From Myrica gale (Eukaryota > Streptophyta > Magnoliopsida > Fagales > Myricaceae): 64,000 nt of DNA. The DNA is taken from the NCBI GenBank assembly GCA_963930655.1, contig OZ005621.1, positions 15,549,001-15,613,000 on the forward strand. Direction: 5' to 3'. Within the stretch, counting starts at the first letter, position 1; each line of letters starts with the position of its first letter. Below, piece by piece: positions 50,331 to 62,600 of the stretch. A program made the translations under genes and the position numbers. The notes beneath the pieces are model-generated. The model worked only from the letters and a program-made list of their open reading frames with translations. It was not told the origin of the DNA and did not search any database.

Positions 50331-50862
50331 TTCTAATTTTGTGACCCTTTTGAACTAGTGTGTGTGAACAAAAAGAATTGATGAATTAGAAACTTATTAG
50401 AAAGTCAAGAATGTGTGCATACGAGAAAATCAACGAAGAAAAAAACGGATGTGAAATTCAAAGACTTAGCCAATAATAAAAAACCAAAAAGATGGAAAAA
50501 CATACATATATATTATATATATGGCTTCGATAAATTGAAACGTTAACGGCTACTGTGAAGCATGCACCAACACGAATCACAATATACAAAATTTTCCGTT
50601 ACAATTTTTATTTATTTTATTTTTTAGGACACCTGGCATATGCTAACCGGATGAGAACTGTCGTTTTGTTTAAGCAAATTTTATGTTAAATCACTATAAC
50701 AGAGTTATGTAACCTAATTTACCAACTGTCACAATTAAGTGAGTAAAAAAAATTTATTTGAAACCTAGTAATTTTTTTAAACTCGACTTAAATCCTAGTG
50801 AGTATATATACATATATTTCCTATATATTAACGCGAGAGGATATCTTGCATTCAGGTCCAGA
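50331..50862. other. Intergenic, nothing recognised
   Basis: AT-rich, with a short TA-rich stretch at 50500-50525. No gene or element border seen. Confidence 0.4.
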
Positions 50863-51088
50863 CACAGGCGAAGGGAGGGGGGCGAACAGGGGCCATTGCC
50901 CCGGTTGGCTCCCCCCCAAAAAAATTTTACACGTAAATTTGTTAATTTTTTTTTTATTTTTTTAAGGCTTGCCCCCTTAATGCCCACTGAATTTCAGACC
51001 GCCCCCTAAGCCCAAACAGCCCACCCCAGTCCCTTTGAATTTTCTTAGGAATTTGCCCCCGTTGATTGTAATGCTGGCTCCGCCACTG
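50863..51088. mobile_element. hAT MITE (CAGTGGCGGAGCC type)
   Basis: 226 bp from CACAGGCGAAGG to GGCTCCGCCACTG with a perfect 8-bp target duplication GGTCCAGA (50855-50862 and 51089-51096). The right end, inverted, is the classic plant hAT end CAGTGGCGGAGCCAG. CCCCC-rich internal halves. Confidence 0.92.
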
Positions 51089-51407
51089 GGTCCAGATGCT
51101 CTTGATGAGGTAGATAGGTGATTGGATAATCACATTATTCCACACCTGAACACCGCATCAAAGGTTTTTAACTTTGGCTAACAATAGTAGTAGCATAAAA
51201 TAAAAACATTAAGACATAAAAAATGGATTAATTACTCTATTAGTTTATGATGTGTTTCGAAATCTCAAAAACTGATACTTATAGTATTTTTTGTCATAAA
51301 GTAGAATATTAATGTGTCAATAGTCCTTTCCGATGACTAACACTTGTATTTAGGTAACAAACTCTCGTGTGTTAATGAGAATACCTCCAAAATAATAACT
51401 AGGATAT
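51089..51407. repeat. Spacer with first copy of a repeat (R)
   Basis: 51229-51340 holds TTAATTACTCTATTAG and GTAGAATATTAATGTGTCAA, a repeat seen again at 52656-52760 in the same direction and at 53020-53130 inverted. It runs on past the MITE at 51408-51703 to about 51745 (GTTTATTTTCAATAATAAAA), matching 52797-52835. Confidence 0.65.
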
Positions 51408-51703
51408 GTTCGGTTTGAGTAAAAATGTAGGATTTTAGAGAAGTTGTGAATATTTATGTTGAATAGTGTTTTATTGGTGTTTATGTAAAGTGGAGAGAGA
51501 AATGATTTCATATAATTATTTAATAAAAAAATATTGAAGTTATGTGAAAAAGTATATAGAGAGAAAATTTATGTTGAATAAAAAAGTAAAAAGTTGTTGG
51601 AGATCGTGTAAAATATATTAGTATTTGTGTTTGAATTCTGAATATGTTCGGTAATAATTTTGTAAATATATTTAAATCTTGAAAAAATTTAGAAAACGAA
51701 ACA
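51408..51703. mobile_element. MITE, same family as 8161-8473
   Basis: Begins GTTCGG and ends AAACGAAAC. It splits one copy of the R repeat. Shares the ATAATTATTTAATAAAAAAATATTG block with 8161-8473. Confidence 0.6.
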
Positions 51704-51744
51704 ACTCTAAATCATCACGTGTTTATTTTCAATAATAAAAAGAT

Positions 51745-53590
51745 TTATGAGTGTTCGTGCTTCAATTTCGATCCTGTTCCTGAACTGGACGAGGTTCTTG
51801 AACTATGGGCCGCTAAAACGGACTGGGCCACCTGTCAATTCTTTCAGGATCTTTTCTCTGTTTCCACAGCGGTTAGTGCTCGGAGAATATGTTCTTTTTT
51901 GTTTCAACGGGAAATACACCACCAAGGAATAGTTATATACATCTGCAAGCTATCATGTTTTTCACTTTAGACAAAGAATCAATATATTGGGAATAGATGT
52001 GATTCTAAATGAGTAAACCAGCGATTTATTCTATTAGAATGTCGAGAGATATTGCAATCAATCAAATCTCATAGCATAGAGCATTTCTAACAGGCTTTTT
52101 ATTCTAACATTTTGGTTAGAATAGAGAGTCAATTTAACCAAAAAGCCAAAAAATACTTCTCAATAGCCTCTCTACTTTAACAATTTTTAACAAAAATTTT
52201 GAAAAAGTGAACAGTGGCTCTCTATTTTTAGAGAGCCACTATTCACCTCACTATCTTAAAATATTAATATATATATATTTTTTTCTTTTTTATTTTTAGA
52301 AAATTATTATTCACTTCACCATCTTAAAATTTAAAAATTCCAACAGTTAGTAAAATAAAACAATTTAAAAATCGAAATTTTCAAAAATATAAATGTTAGA
52401 GAAACAATAAAGAAATCTTTGAAAAATAATATTTAAATAGAATAGTAAAAATAGATGGTTAAAATAGAGAAGCTGCTGGAAATGTTTTTTAAAAGTTGAT
52501 AGTTAAAATAGAGAAGCGTGCTTTTTGGTTAAAATAGAGAGCCAAATTTGAAGAGGCTGCTAAGAATGTTCTAACACTGCTTACTAAACTCTTAATTGAA
52601 GGACGAATAATTTTGTTCAATTAAAAATTGTGCAAGCATTGATTTCTTTTTATACGTAATTACTCTGTTGGTTCTTGTCGTATTTTGAAATTTCAAATTC
52701 ATTTATATAATATTTTTTTTGTAGAATATTAATGTGTCAATATAATCTTTTTCATATGCTGACACCCGGACATCTTAAACAATATTAGACTTCTATGTGT
52801 TCATTTTCAATAATAAAAAAATTCTTGAGTGTCACCTATATCATTAGTCGTCACGTCAAACTAGAGATTTCCTCTAAATCAAAATATGTCACGCATAGAT
52901 AGTATCAATTAGTTTTTAACCACTAATAATTGATACGTGAATGTCTCGTATTTTTTATGAAGTGTTTCGGCTCGTTATGTACAAGTTTACTGTCCAAATG
53001 CAGATGTTCAACATAAAAGACTGTATTGACACATTATTATTCTAAATAGATTATTTTAAGACAAAAAATACCTTAAAGATCAGGATTTCAAAATACCGTA
53101 AGAGCCACCAACAGAGTAATTAAGTCTAAAAAAAATTTGATCCCCTCACAGTTTTAATAATTGAGTGAAATTATTCGTGGTTCTAATAGAATAAATAGTG
53201 TTACAGCTAGGAGATTTGATTGATTGCAATATCTCTCGAAATTCTAATGGAATAAATTACTTTTTTCCCACTGTTTTTTATTTACTTTTTACCCACTTGG
53301 AATCACATCTATTCCCACTTGGAAACACATCAGGAAGTACTTTTTATTTAAAAGATTCTTTGTCTAAAGTGAAAACATGAGAGCTTGAGGATATATATAA
53401 TGTATTCCTAGGAGGCTAGGAGGTGTATTTAAAACCAAAAAGAAAAATATTCTGAAAGCACTAACGGCTGAAGAAACAAAGGAAGGAACCTGAAAGAACT
53501 GACTGGGTGGCCCAGTCCGCTTTAGCGGCCCATAGTTCAAGAATCCTCGTCCAGTTCAGGAACAGAATCTCGAAGCAGAAGCACAAAACC
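51745..53590. repeat. Inverted duplication of the PheRS beta 5' flank
   Basis: The sequence just upstream of the PheRS beta start (about 53590 down to 53010) is repeated in reverse orientation from 51745 to about 52760, with a MITE inserted at 52078-52573. Clear paired stretches are CTTGAACTATGGGCCGCTAA (51808 onward) with its inverse near 53525-53550, CACTTTAGACAAAGAATC (51963 onward) with its inverse near 53355, and GAGATATTGCAATCAATCAA (52044 onward) with its inverse near 53215. Similarity is roughly 80-85 percent by eye, so it is not recent. The loop is about 250 bp and includes a small dyad GTATCAATTAG...AATTGATAC near 52920. Confidence 0.8.
52078..52573. mobile_element. MITE inside the left arm of the inverted duplication
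   Basis: Starts near AGAGCATTTCTAACAGGCT and ends near AGCCTGCTAAGAATGTTCT-type inverse, forming imperfect inverted ends. Internally there are nested inverted pieces (GTGAACAGTGGCTCTCTATT and its inverse, GGTTAAAATAGAGA repeated). Superfamily not certain, perhaps Tourist-like. Confidence 0.6.
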
Positions 53591-53673
53591 AGACACCCTA
53601 GGGAAGGGGTTTTTGAAGCCCTTCTTCATTTTGTGTTTCGCTGTTAGTTGCCCCTCTCTTCCTATAGTCAACC

Positions 53674-56600
53674 ATGCCTACTATCAGCGTGGGAAGGGAC
53701 CGTCTGTTCGCAGCCCTGGGAAAAACTTACAGTGAGCTCTCAAGCCTCCATCAACACACTTCTTCTTATGGTTTTCTTCTGGCATATTTGTCTTGTAAAG
53801 AAAATTGATGGCATTGTTCTGCTTTGGTTTAATCTCACAGCGCAGGAAGAGTTCGAAGATCTTTGCTTCAGGTTCGGGATCGAGCTCGATGACGTTGTAA
53901 GTATTTCGTTCTCTCTGCTCTCTTTTTTCTTTCTTTCTGTTTTTTGGTACAGATAATTTCGAAATGGGTGATGTTTTAAAGAATAGTTTTTTTTCTGAAT
54001 GTTCCAGACTACTGAGAAAGCGATTATTAGAAAGGAAAAACATTTGGATGAAGAGGAAGTTGGCAACGATGAAGAAGTTATCTACAAGATTGAAGTCCCT
54101 GCCAATAGGTATTTTACTATTTAATACTCAAAATGGGGAGTTGTCTGTGAAAGCGGAGAATTTATATTGCTTTTGGCTTTAATATTTGCGGCAGCTAGAT
54201 CATTGACAAAACTCCGATAAAGCTTTTCGCTACTATTCAGTACCTATAAAAGTTCAGTACAGTATCAAATTGTCCAAAGTTCAATTGGAATAACTCAAAT
54301 ATGTAGTTTTAAAATCTTTGTCGACTAACTCCATGCGATTAGTTTACTGAATTGAATTGATTTTCCTGTTTAGGTCCTTCGTTTTCCCCTTTGCTTGGTT
54401 TTTGTTTATAATTTAGTTGGTTTAAGTGGAGATTCACAAGTTAATATTAGACTTTTTAATTTTTTTCTCTAGTTCACTTGATTTGGTTGGTTTTGTTCGT
54501 TGATTTTTCTAATTATGATGTAATTTGAAACTTTAAGTGGGTTGATTAGTTTACATATGTGCAGTACCCCCCCCCCCCTCCTTTTTGTTTAAGTAGGTTA
54601 TACAACTAACATTCGAGTTCCTCAACTGGGACGCTTGATTTGTTCCCTAGGCATTTATGATGTCCTCTATTACATTGGTTATCAGTATTGCCTGTCCTTT
54701 TTTTTCCTTATTAGGCTTTTATTTTTGATTTTTACACACCATGTTTCTTTTTCTTTCTGACCTCCCTCTGTATCATAGATTTGCTTATAGTTTGAGTTTT
54801 TCAAGTAAAGGGGTTTGACTATTTTACGATTTTGCATCTCCCCTTTTGATTTTGCGTTTTGGGGAGGTAAGGTGGCTGCGTTAACTCGAAATCTAGAAAA
54901 TACTGGTAGAATTGAGGGTAATTTGCATCTAACTGTTGAGAAAAGATTTTTACTTTCTTGATAGTGATAAGAAAATGATAGAGTAACCATAAAATTTTTC
55001 CTTGGAATTTGCAGATATGATTTGCTCTGCCTTGAAGGGATTGCTCAAGCCCTTCGAATCTTCAATGGGCAGCAGGAGATGCCAACATATAAATTGGCAA
55101 GCATTAGTAGAGAATCAATGATTAAAATGCATGTGAAACCAGAGGTTATCCCTGAAATTCCCAATATATTTCAGTTTTTTTTTTATTTGGTTTCAAGTGC
55201 GGCAGTTGATTTTATAGTGTTTTAATAAAGCCTGCAACTTGTTTTTCACTTGCAGACGTCTTCAATTCGTCCATATATTGTTTGTGCTGTTATAAGAGGT
55301 GTAACATTTGATGAAGCAAGTTACAACAGCTTTATTGATCTCCAAGACAAGCTCCACCAGAACATTTGTCGGTAATGAAATCTCACTCACTGCTGCATTT
55401 ATTAGGCTTAACTTGGCTGCCCTCAAAAGCCGAACCCAGTCAGGGTTTGGGCCATTTAGTGACATGGTGGCCTTACAAAGCCAGACCCTCTTATACTTAG
55501 TCTGTTTAGTAGTTTGGCAGCCTAAGAAGCCAAATCCCCTTAGATTGTTTGGTACCAGGGCAGCCCTACAAAGCCAAAGCCCTTGAAAAAAAGATTAAAA
55601 TGCTGGCATCTCCTGGTTAAGGTGTCTTACTGGAAAAGGAGAAACTAAAATGTGTACTTATCTGTTGTTACTTGTTGATTAGGAATGGATGCTTTTGTAC
55701 ACGGGTCGAAGTATGAGTGCATTCCTCGGTGTGATTTCATTTATCAGTTTTGATCATAGAATGACAAATGTACATGATCTTATTGGGGATTTCTAAGAAG
55801 TTTGAATTCTGCATCAAATCCTTCAAACTGACTCCTGGGTTTGAAGACAGTTTATACAAAAATATTAAATATAAAATAAGAAAAAGATTAAATAAATAAA
55901 TAAATAGAAAAGAAGACTGAAGGCTTAGATCCTACCCGGATCTCCTCCTTAGGACCTTTGGCGGGAAAATGGTCGTAATGTACTTAATCCGCATGGAGTT
56001 GAATGAGAGAGATAGGAGAACCATGGTTGAAGGAAGGTTGATCATGCTAATCTCTAGATATGGTGGGAGTGCATGGTCAGTTTTGAAGGGCTTGGTGGAT
56101 TTATTCCATGGAAGGTGTAATTATCAAAGATAGGGTTTATGTCTTGAAAGAGTTTACCGGTTTGATGGAATGGGATAAAGAAATCAGCTTAGGGAAATAC
56201 ATAAGAAATATTATGGTCTGAAGGAAATGTCTGAAAATAAAATTGCCCAAAAAACTCTTATTTTTTTGGGTGAAATTAGCAAATCAAGAAAGCAATTGGG
56301 GGGATTCCTGAAGAGTTACATATCTGCAAAGTTATCTAATGAATGACAGTCTACAGGATAATAATACTTGAATAATTTGAACAGTATTTGAAGTATCATT
56401 TATATATTGTAAAAGTTTGGTTTGGGTAGTATGAAGGTGGAAAATGATTTGTGGGGACCCAAAATTTGTTGAATTGAGTTGAGTTTTGCAACCTTATGCT
56501 GTTACATGTTAATTGCTCAATGTTTCTTTTCTTTGGTACTCTCTTAGACCCTAGCATGTCTAGGTTATCTCTTGATTTTATGTCATTTGTCATCTCATAT

Positions 56601-59600
56601 GCTTACACTTGATTTCTTTTTTAGGCGAAGAACCCTAGTTGCAATTGGCACTCACGACTTCGATACCCTACGTGGCCCTTTCACATATGAGGTAGGTTTA
56701 GTTGATGGTCATTCTTCTTTGTATGCTATATATTTCCTTGGGGATTTGGTCATGTTTAATTGGAGTAAGAGAGAAACTCTAGCTGAAGGTATGTGGGCAG
56801 CCAGCATTTTCAGTTATGTTCATCTCTCTCTGGAAGGAAGAATGAATTTCCAGCCGCAGGACAAATTTTTGTGGATCTACCATTCCTTTGGTCCTTCATT
56901 GGGTATGTTTGGTGCCCAAATATTTGGGCTCAAATATTTGAGTTTAATCATAAAAAAATCACCACATAATTTTTTATTATTATAATACATATTAAAAATC
57001 TTCTCTCTTTACTTTTTCACCAACTCCCATAACATATCTTTACTTTATAATATTTTCCAAACCCCAATACTCAAAATTTTCACCCTCAAACATCCCCAAT
57101 ACTTAAAAGAAGTTGTATGTGAAGCAGTCGTAATACCATCCAGTCCTATATGAAGTCTGCGTGGCCTGGACTTTTGTTTTGAGCTATGAGCTTCTTATTC
57201 TGGATGGTTGAATTGATTTATTCAGAGTTTTGGTTTGTCCCATCTTATGTTTGTAATCTGTCATATTTTCTAAGATATTTATTCATCCCTCTCTGTCTCG
57301 CTATCTTTTATTTTTTGACTAGTTATTGGACATTTACTAGTGCTTTTTTGAGCATATGCACAAACATTTTCTGCGTGGATAAGCTCTCTCCATCTCTGTC
57401 ACACGCACACGCACACAAACACAGGCAGACATTTTTAAGCTTCTTGCTTAAATCTGCTTAGTGGAAGGTTGTTTGAGGTGAGATCCATATACTATGTCAG
57501 TGGCTTACACATTGCTTTCCTTTTCAGGCTTTGCCACCTTCAAGTATAAATTTTGTGCCTCTAAAGCAGGTAATTTTTATTTCTTTTAGCTCAATTTCTA
57601 CCAATCTCAAATCTATTGTTATTGTTTAGCACCGTTGCTACCTGATAAACTGATGAAGAACTCTATTACACAAAATGATCGCTTAGGCTGATAATGAAAG
57701 AATATAGGAGAAATTCCACTGTTTGCATAATTACTGCACCTTTTGCAATTTGCACTCCAAGCTACTAAATTTGACACATTGCATCTCAAATTATTAATTG
57801 GTTGACACTTACTATCTTACAATTTGACTTCTAAGATTTTGCCACATGATGCATTTTTCCTTGATTTTAACAGTAGATCTTAACATGGGGGGTTAAGTGT
57901 AAATTCATTGGTATTTTGCTATGCAATTTGTTGAGCTTGGTAGTTTAGGGTGGAAACTATAAAAAGTGTGGTAGTTAGAAGATGCAAAATTTGTTTTCCC
58001 CAAGAATGTAACGATGTTTGAAGGGCCTTCCTTAAAGACGCTGTTGAAGAAAAGATGTCTTTGTCTCGATAAAATGAAAATTTTATCGAACGGTGATTGC
58101 TGAAAAATATGGTTGTTCGACGGGAGGTTGGTGTACGAGTTCTACCTGTGGCTCTTATGGGGTTAGTCTGTGGAGGTACATTAGTAAAGGGTGAGACACT
58201 TTCAGCAAGCATATTCGGTTTAAGATGGGGAATGGTGTTAGTATCAGCTTTTAGCATGATCTTTGGTGTGGTGATAAGCCTTTGAGTCTTTCTTTCCCTA
58301 TGGTGGCGAATTGTTTGGTGGATGATGGTGCTCATGTGGTGTGGAGTGTCCCTTTCTCTAGAGCGGCTAATGATTGGGAGATGGAGGCTTTTGGTTCTTT
58401 GTTTGCTTTGTTGTATGGGGTTCTTGTTAGCAGAGGGGAGGAGGATATGATGGTTTGGATGGGCACTAAGGATGAGATGTTTTCTGTGAAGTCGATGTAT
58501 GTCTTGATTAAAGGTGGGTCTGGTCTCTCTTTCCCTTGAAAGGGGGTTTGGAGGTCCTTGTGTCCTATGAGAGTTTCCTTCTTTGTGTGGGAGGCTTCTC
58601 ATGGTAGGAGTTTAACTATCGATAATCTTCGGAGAAGGGGTTTTATCTTGGCAGATTGGTGTTTCTTGTGCCGTGGTGCTAGGGAATCTATTAATCATGT
58701 CCTGTTGCATTGTCCTTATGCGAGTGGGCTGTGGTCCCATGTGCTCTGTATTCTGAATCTTCAATGGGTTATGCCAGAGAAAGTGGAAGATGTGCTGTGG
58801 TGTTGGAAGAGGAGGCTTAAAAACCCTTTCGCTAAGGATATTTGGAGATTGATACCCCATTGTATCTGGTGGTGCCTTTGGCGGGAGCGCAATTTTAGAT
58901 GTTTTGAGGCTTGTTCTTTGTCTTTGGATAGGTTAAAGGGCGTTTTGTTGTCTTTACTTTTCTGTTGGGTGAACTCAATGCTTGGTTGCCCTTTTTCTAG
59001 ATTTTGTTGATTTCCTTAGTTTTCTTGCTTGTTTGGAGTAGTGATGACGGTATAGTCTTTGTACTGTTTTTCCTATTTCTAATGAGATTGGCATATTCAT
59101 CAAACAAAAAAAAATGAAAATTTCATTTGGGGGAGAAAGGTTATCCTTCTGTTTTTCTTTTAAGCCAATGATGTCCCTCTTGGTGTATTATTCTTGACAT
59201 CTTAGCTATCCTTTATTGTGATGTGATATGCATTTTGTTAAGGTATAGAATCATGTGGTTGACTGTTTCTACGGGTAGAGAATCTGTCCATCAAACAAGA
59301 GCTGTTTTCTTTTTCTTCTGATGTTTTTTTACCTTTTGCTGTCTTGGCACATTTCTAATTTGGCCTGCCCCTTTTTGGCCGCTAAGTTGTACTTTCATTT
59401 CATTGCAAATAATTCTTTACTTTCCTTATCATGGGTTTCTCCTTCGCTTATAAAAGAAAAAAAAAAGATATTTTTTTTTCTTGCCAGAAATTCCTTTTGT
59501 TTTGGAGATGGTAGTGGGTTATGAAAATTTGCCTTTAGCTTGAAATATATTCTTTTTTTCCCTTTCTTTTTCATGTTTTCTTTCTTTAGTGAGGAAAAGT

Positions 59601-62600
59601 GTGTTGCTCGATGTGTAATGTTAGAACTGATAGATTTAGATTCCTTTTTTTTTTGACAATTCAGGTGAAGAATTTCAGGGCTGATGAGCTAATGGAGTTT
59701 TACAAAGTGAGTAATAGATTAAGACTTTATTGTTATTTATCCTTTGAGTTGGCAATTCATAGTTCCATAAATTATTGTCATATTGGCAACTGCACACAAA
59801 TCCCTCATTAACCATTTTGCAGCAGCATGGATATCGTACTCATATTTATCTTGAAGACGTTGTTATAGAACTTATTAATGGATGATTCTCTGATTTGGCA
59901 GTCAGACTTGAAACTGAAGAAGTTTCTGCACATAATTGAGGACTCACCAGTGTTCCCTGTTCTATATGACTCTAACAGGTATGGTGGTTTTTTATGTTCA
60001 TGCAATTATAATGATTCTTAACTTTTTTTTACTGGCCAATTTATTTCAGTGGCTGTTGCTGTATTGTTCTTCAATTTCTCTTCTTTTTTGCCTTTGTTGG
60101 AGCTTTCTTTGCTATGGACATGTTGAGGTCATTCTGTTCTTTTCAACAATTTTACTATTAAGTATCATAAAATTGTCTTTATCGAATTTCCACAGAACCC
60201 CGGAAATCTATAGGCTATGTTTGGTTTATGTTTTGAGATATGTTTTTGTGTTTGTGTTTTTTTGAAAGTAGTGTAGATTCTCTTGAGATTGGTAAAAAGT
60301 GTGTTAAAAGTTGTTAGAATTTATAAAAAGTTATTGAGATTGGTGAAAATGTATTGGAATTGATGAAAAAGTGAAGAAAACGTTTTGAAAACTTTTTGAA
60401 ACATGAAACAAACATAGCCATAGCCTCTGTACATCCTTTCTCAATTTCTTCTAAATACTGTATTGTTTATTTGCTATTGGTTTTTAATGTTCTGTTTCCT
60501 TTTTACTTCAGCTGAAAATTTCTGTTCATTGTGCAGGACTGTTTTGTCTTTGCCGCCAATTATTAATGGTGCACGTTCTGCAATAACCTTAAAGACAAAG
60601 AATGTATTCATTGAATGTACTGCCACTGATCTGACAAAAGCCAAGATTGTTTTAAATATGATGGTAATAAAAGAATTTTAGTTGTTTAGGGTTTTACTTC
60701 TGATTAATGCCAGATGACTGAATGGTTTTCCTTTTCCTCTGTTCTTGTAGGCGACAACCTTTTCTGAGTATTGTGAAAGAAAGTTTGAAATCGAGCCAGT
60801 TGAAGTGATCTATTCGGATGGGAAGTCATATATTTATCCGGATATATCCATCTACAATATGGAAGTTTCTCTGTCTTATATTACTGGTGCAATTGGAGTT
60901 TCCTTGGAGGCTGACGAGGTATTGCAATTTGTGTTGTTTTAGATATTTATTTCATAGCTCAGGAAACTTTAAGTGCGCCATTCAAGGTGGTGGTGGTTGT
61001 TGTCGTCTTTGTTGAGTGTGCGAACTTATAACTTATTTAGTTAGTTATTTAATTTATGGCTGGAGTTGTATCTTATTGCCTCGTTTGCATGATACACTGA
61101 ACTAAGCTGGTTTCACTCCTATTCTTTGTATAGTCCAACTTCTTTGGTCCTTATGTTTGTTGTCAGCTGTCTCATATCTGCATGAATCTGGTTGATTCTT
61201 TTTTTTATTCCTTTTTCAATTGAGGTTCTTTTTTGTCCAACTGCCTAAGGAATAGTTGTTGCTATATGTTCACTGATTTGAATCATCAAGGCTGTTTTGT
61301 GGTGATATTCTGTACTTCTCTGTTGGCGAGGAAACATCCAAACTTTTATACAACACAGATAGACATTATTCTAGAATTTTTTATTTATTTTTATTTTTGA
61401 TAGATTGATGCAGCAAGATTTTTGGTCTACTATATTTTCTTTTAATTGGCATAAATTATGCCCCTTCATATTGATACCAGGGATAAACGTAGAATTGATA
61501 ATTTTAGCAGATTATGTGAGCGTATTCGTGTTTAGTTGAGTTTGACTGTGTTGAGAAAATAGGGTTTGGTAGAAAACAATGAGGGACAAAATGTGTTCCG
61601 CCTCTCAATATAGCATTAAGAAGAGCAGGACTAGTTAATTCATTGGAATTGGAATCTGCTGCAAAGGATGTTTTTCAGAATACCAAGTCTTTCTATAATA
61701 CTCCTCAAGCGGTAGCATATATGTTGTATTGGCCAGCTTGGAGCAAATACACTTTTACCAGATACTATATAAAACCTTTGTAAACACGTCAACTGATTGA
61801 TCTGTAGGCTTCACATATGATGTAAATATATCTCACTGCGTATCATGAGGGCAAAAAGCTTGGATGCATGTAGAGCCTCATACAAAATAGTGGAATTGTA
61901 CTTGGAATTGAAATTCCAATTTTTTGAAGGAATTGCAGCAATTGTCTCAAAATCACTATTAGTGTTTGCAATTGCCCTTTACTTGGCTTCGACGCTTGAT
62001 TGTGCCACTATCTTCTGTTTTGTACTTTTCCAAATGACTAGGTTACATGCGTAAGAATGTACATCTTATAGTAGGTAATCTATCTAAGAGAGAACCTCCT
62101 AAATCTGCATTAGTAAAATGATATGCCTTTAGATGTTTAGTCTATATCCTATTTCAAGAGCTGGAGTTCTGGATATAATTAAGTGATATAGGTGGCATAT
62201 GAGACCCCAAATCCTTTATGGAGTTGAAGAGGAGAAGAAACGAGAAATGAGTCTCATAAGAGATAAGTTCCACGTTGGGACTTCATTGGGTGAGATTGGG
62301 CCTCAAAATGATCAAGGAGCTTCAAAAGTAAGCTTCATTAGTTTTTTTTTTTTAAAGTTGAAGTGTAGATTTGGTTAAGAAATTCTTGGAGCATTAAAAA
62401 TGGTGTCGAAGCGGGCGTAGTAATTGGCAATGTGAGCTTGCTGGGCTATGATGAGGACGTTATTGATTTATGGATGCAAGATTATGATAACTCAAACCCC
62501 ACATAGAGCGGGAGAGGAGAAGGAATGATAAATGAGATCCATAAGAGCTAGGTTCGACATTGAGACTTTACTCGATGGAATTGAGCCTTAAACTGGTTCT

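Noticed and set aside
53684-54066. Two minus-strand frames over the PheRS start
   Set aside because: Antisense shadows of PheRS exons 1-3.
57919-58860. Long minus-strand frame of 227 codons and a second one of 82
   Set aside because: They are antisense shadows of the LINE zf-RVT region, which reads sensibly on the plus strand.
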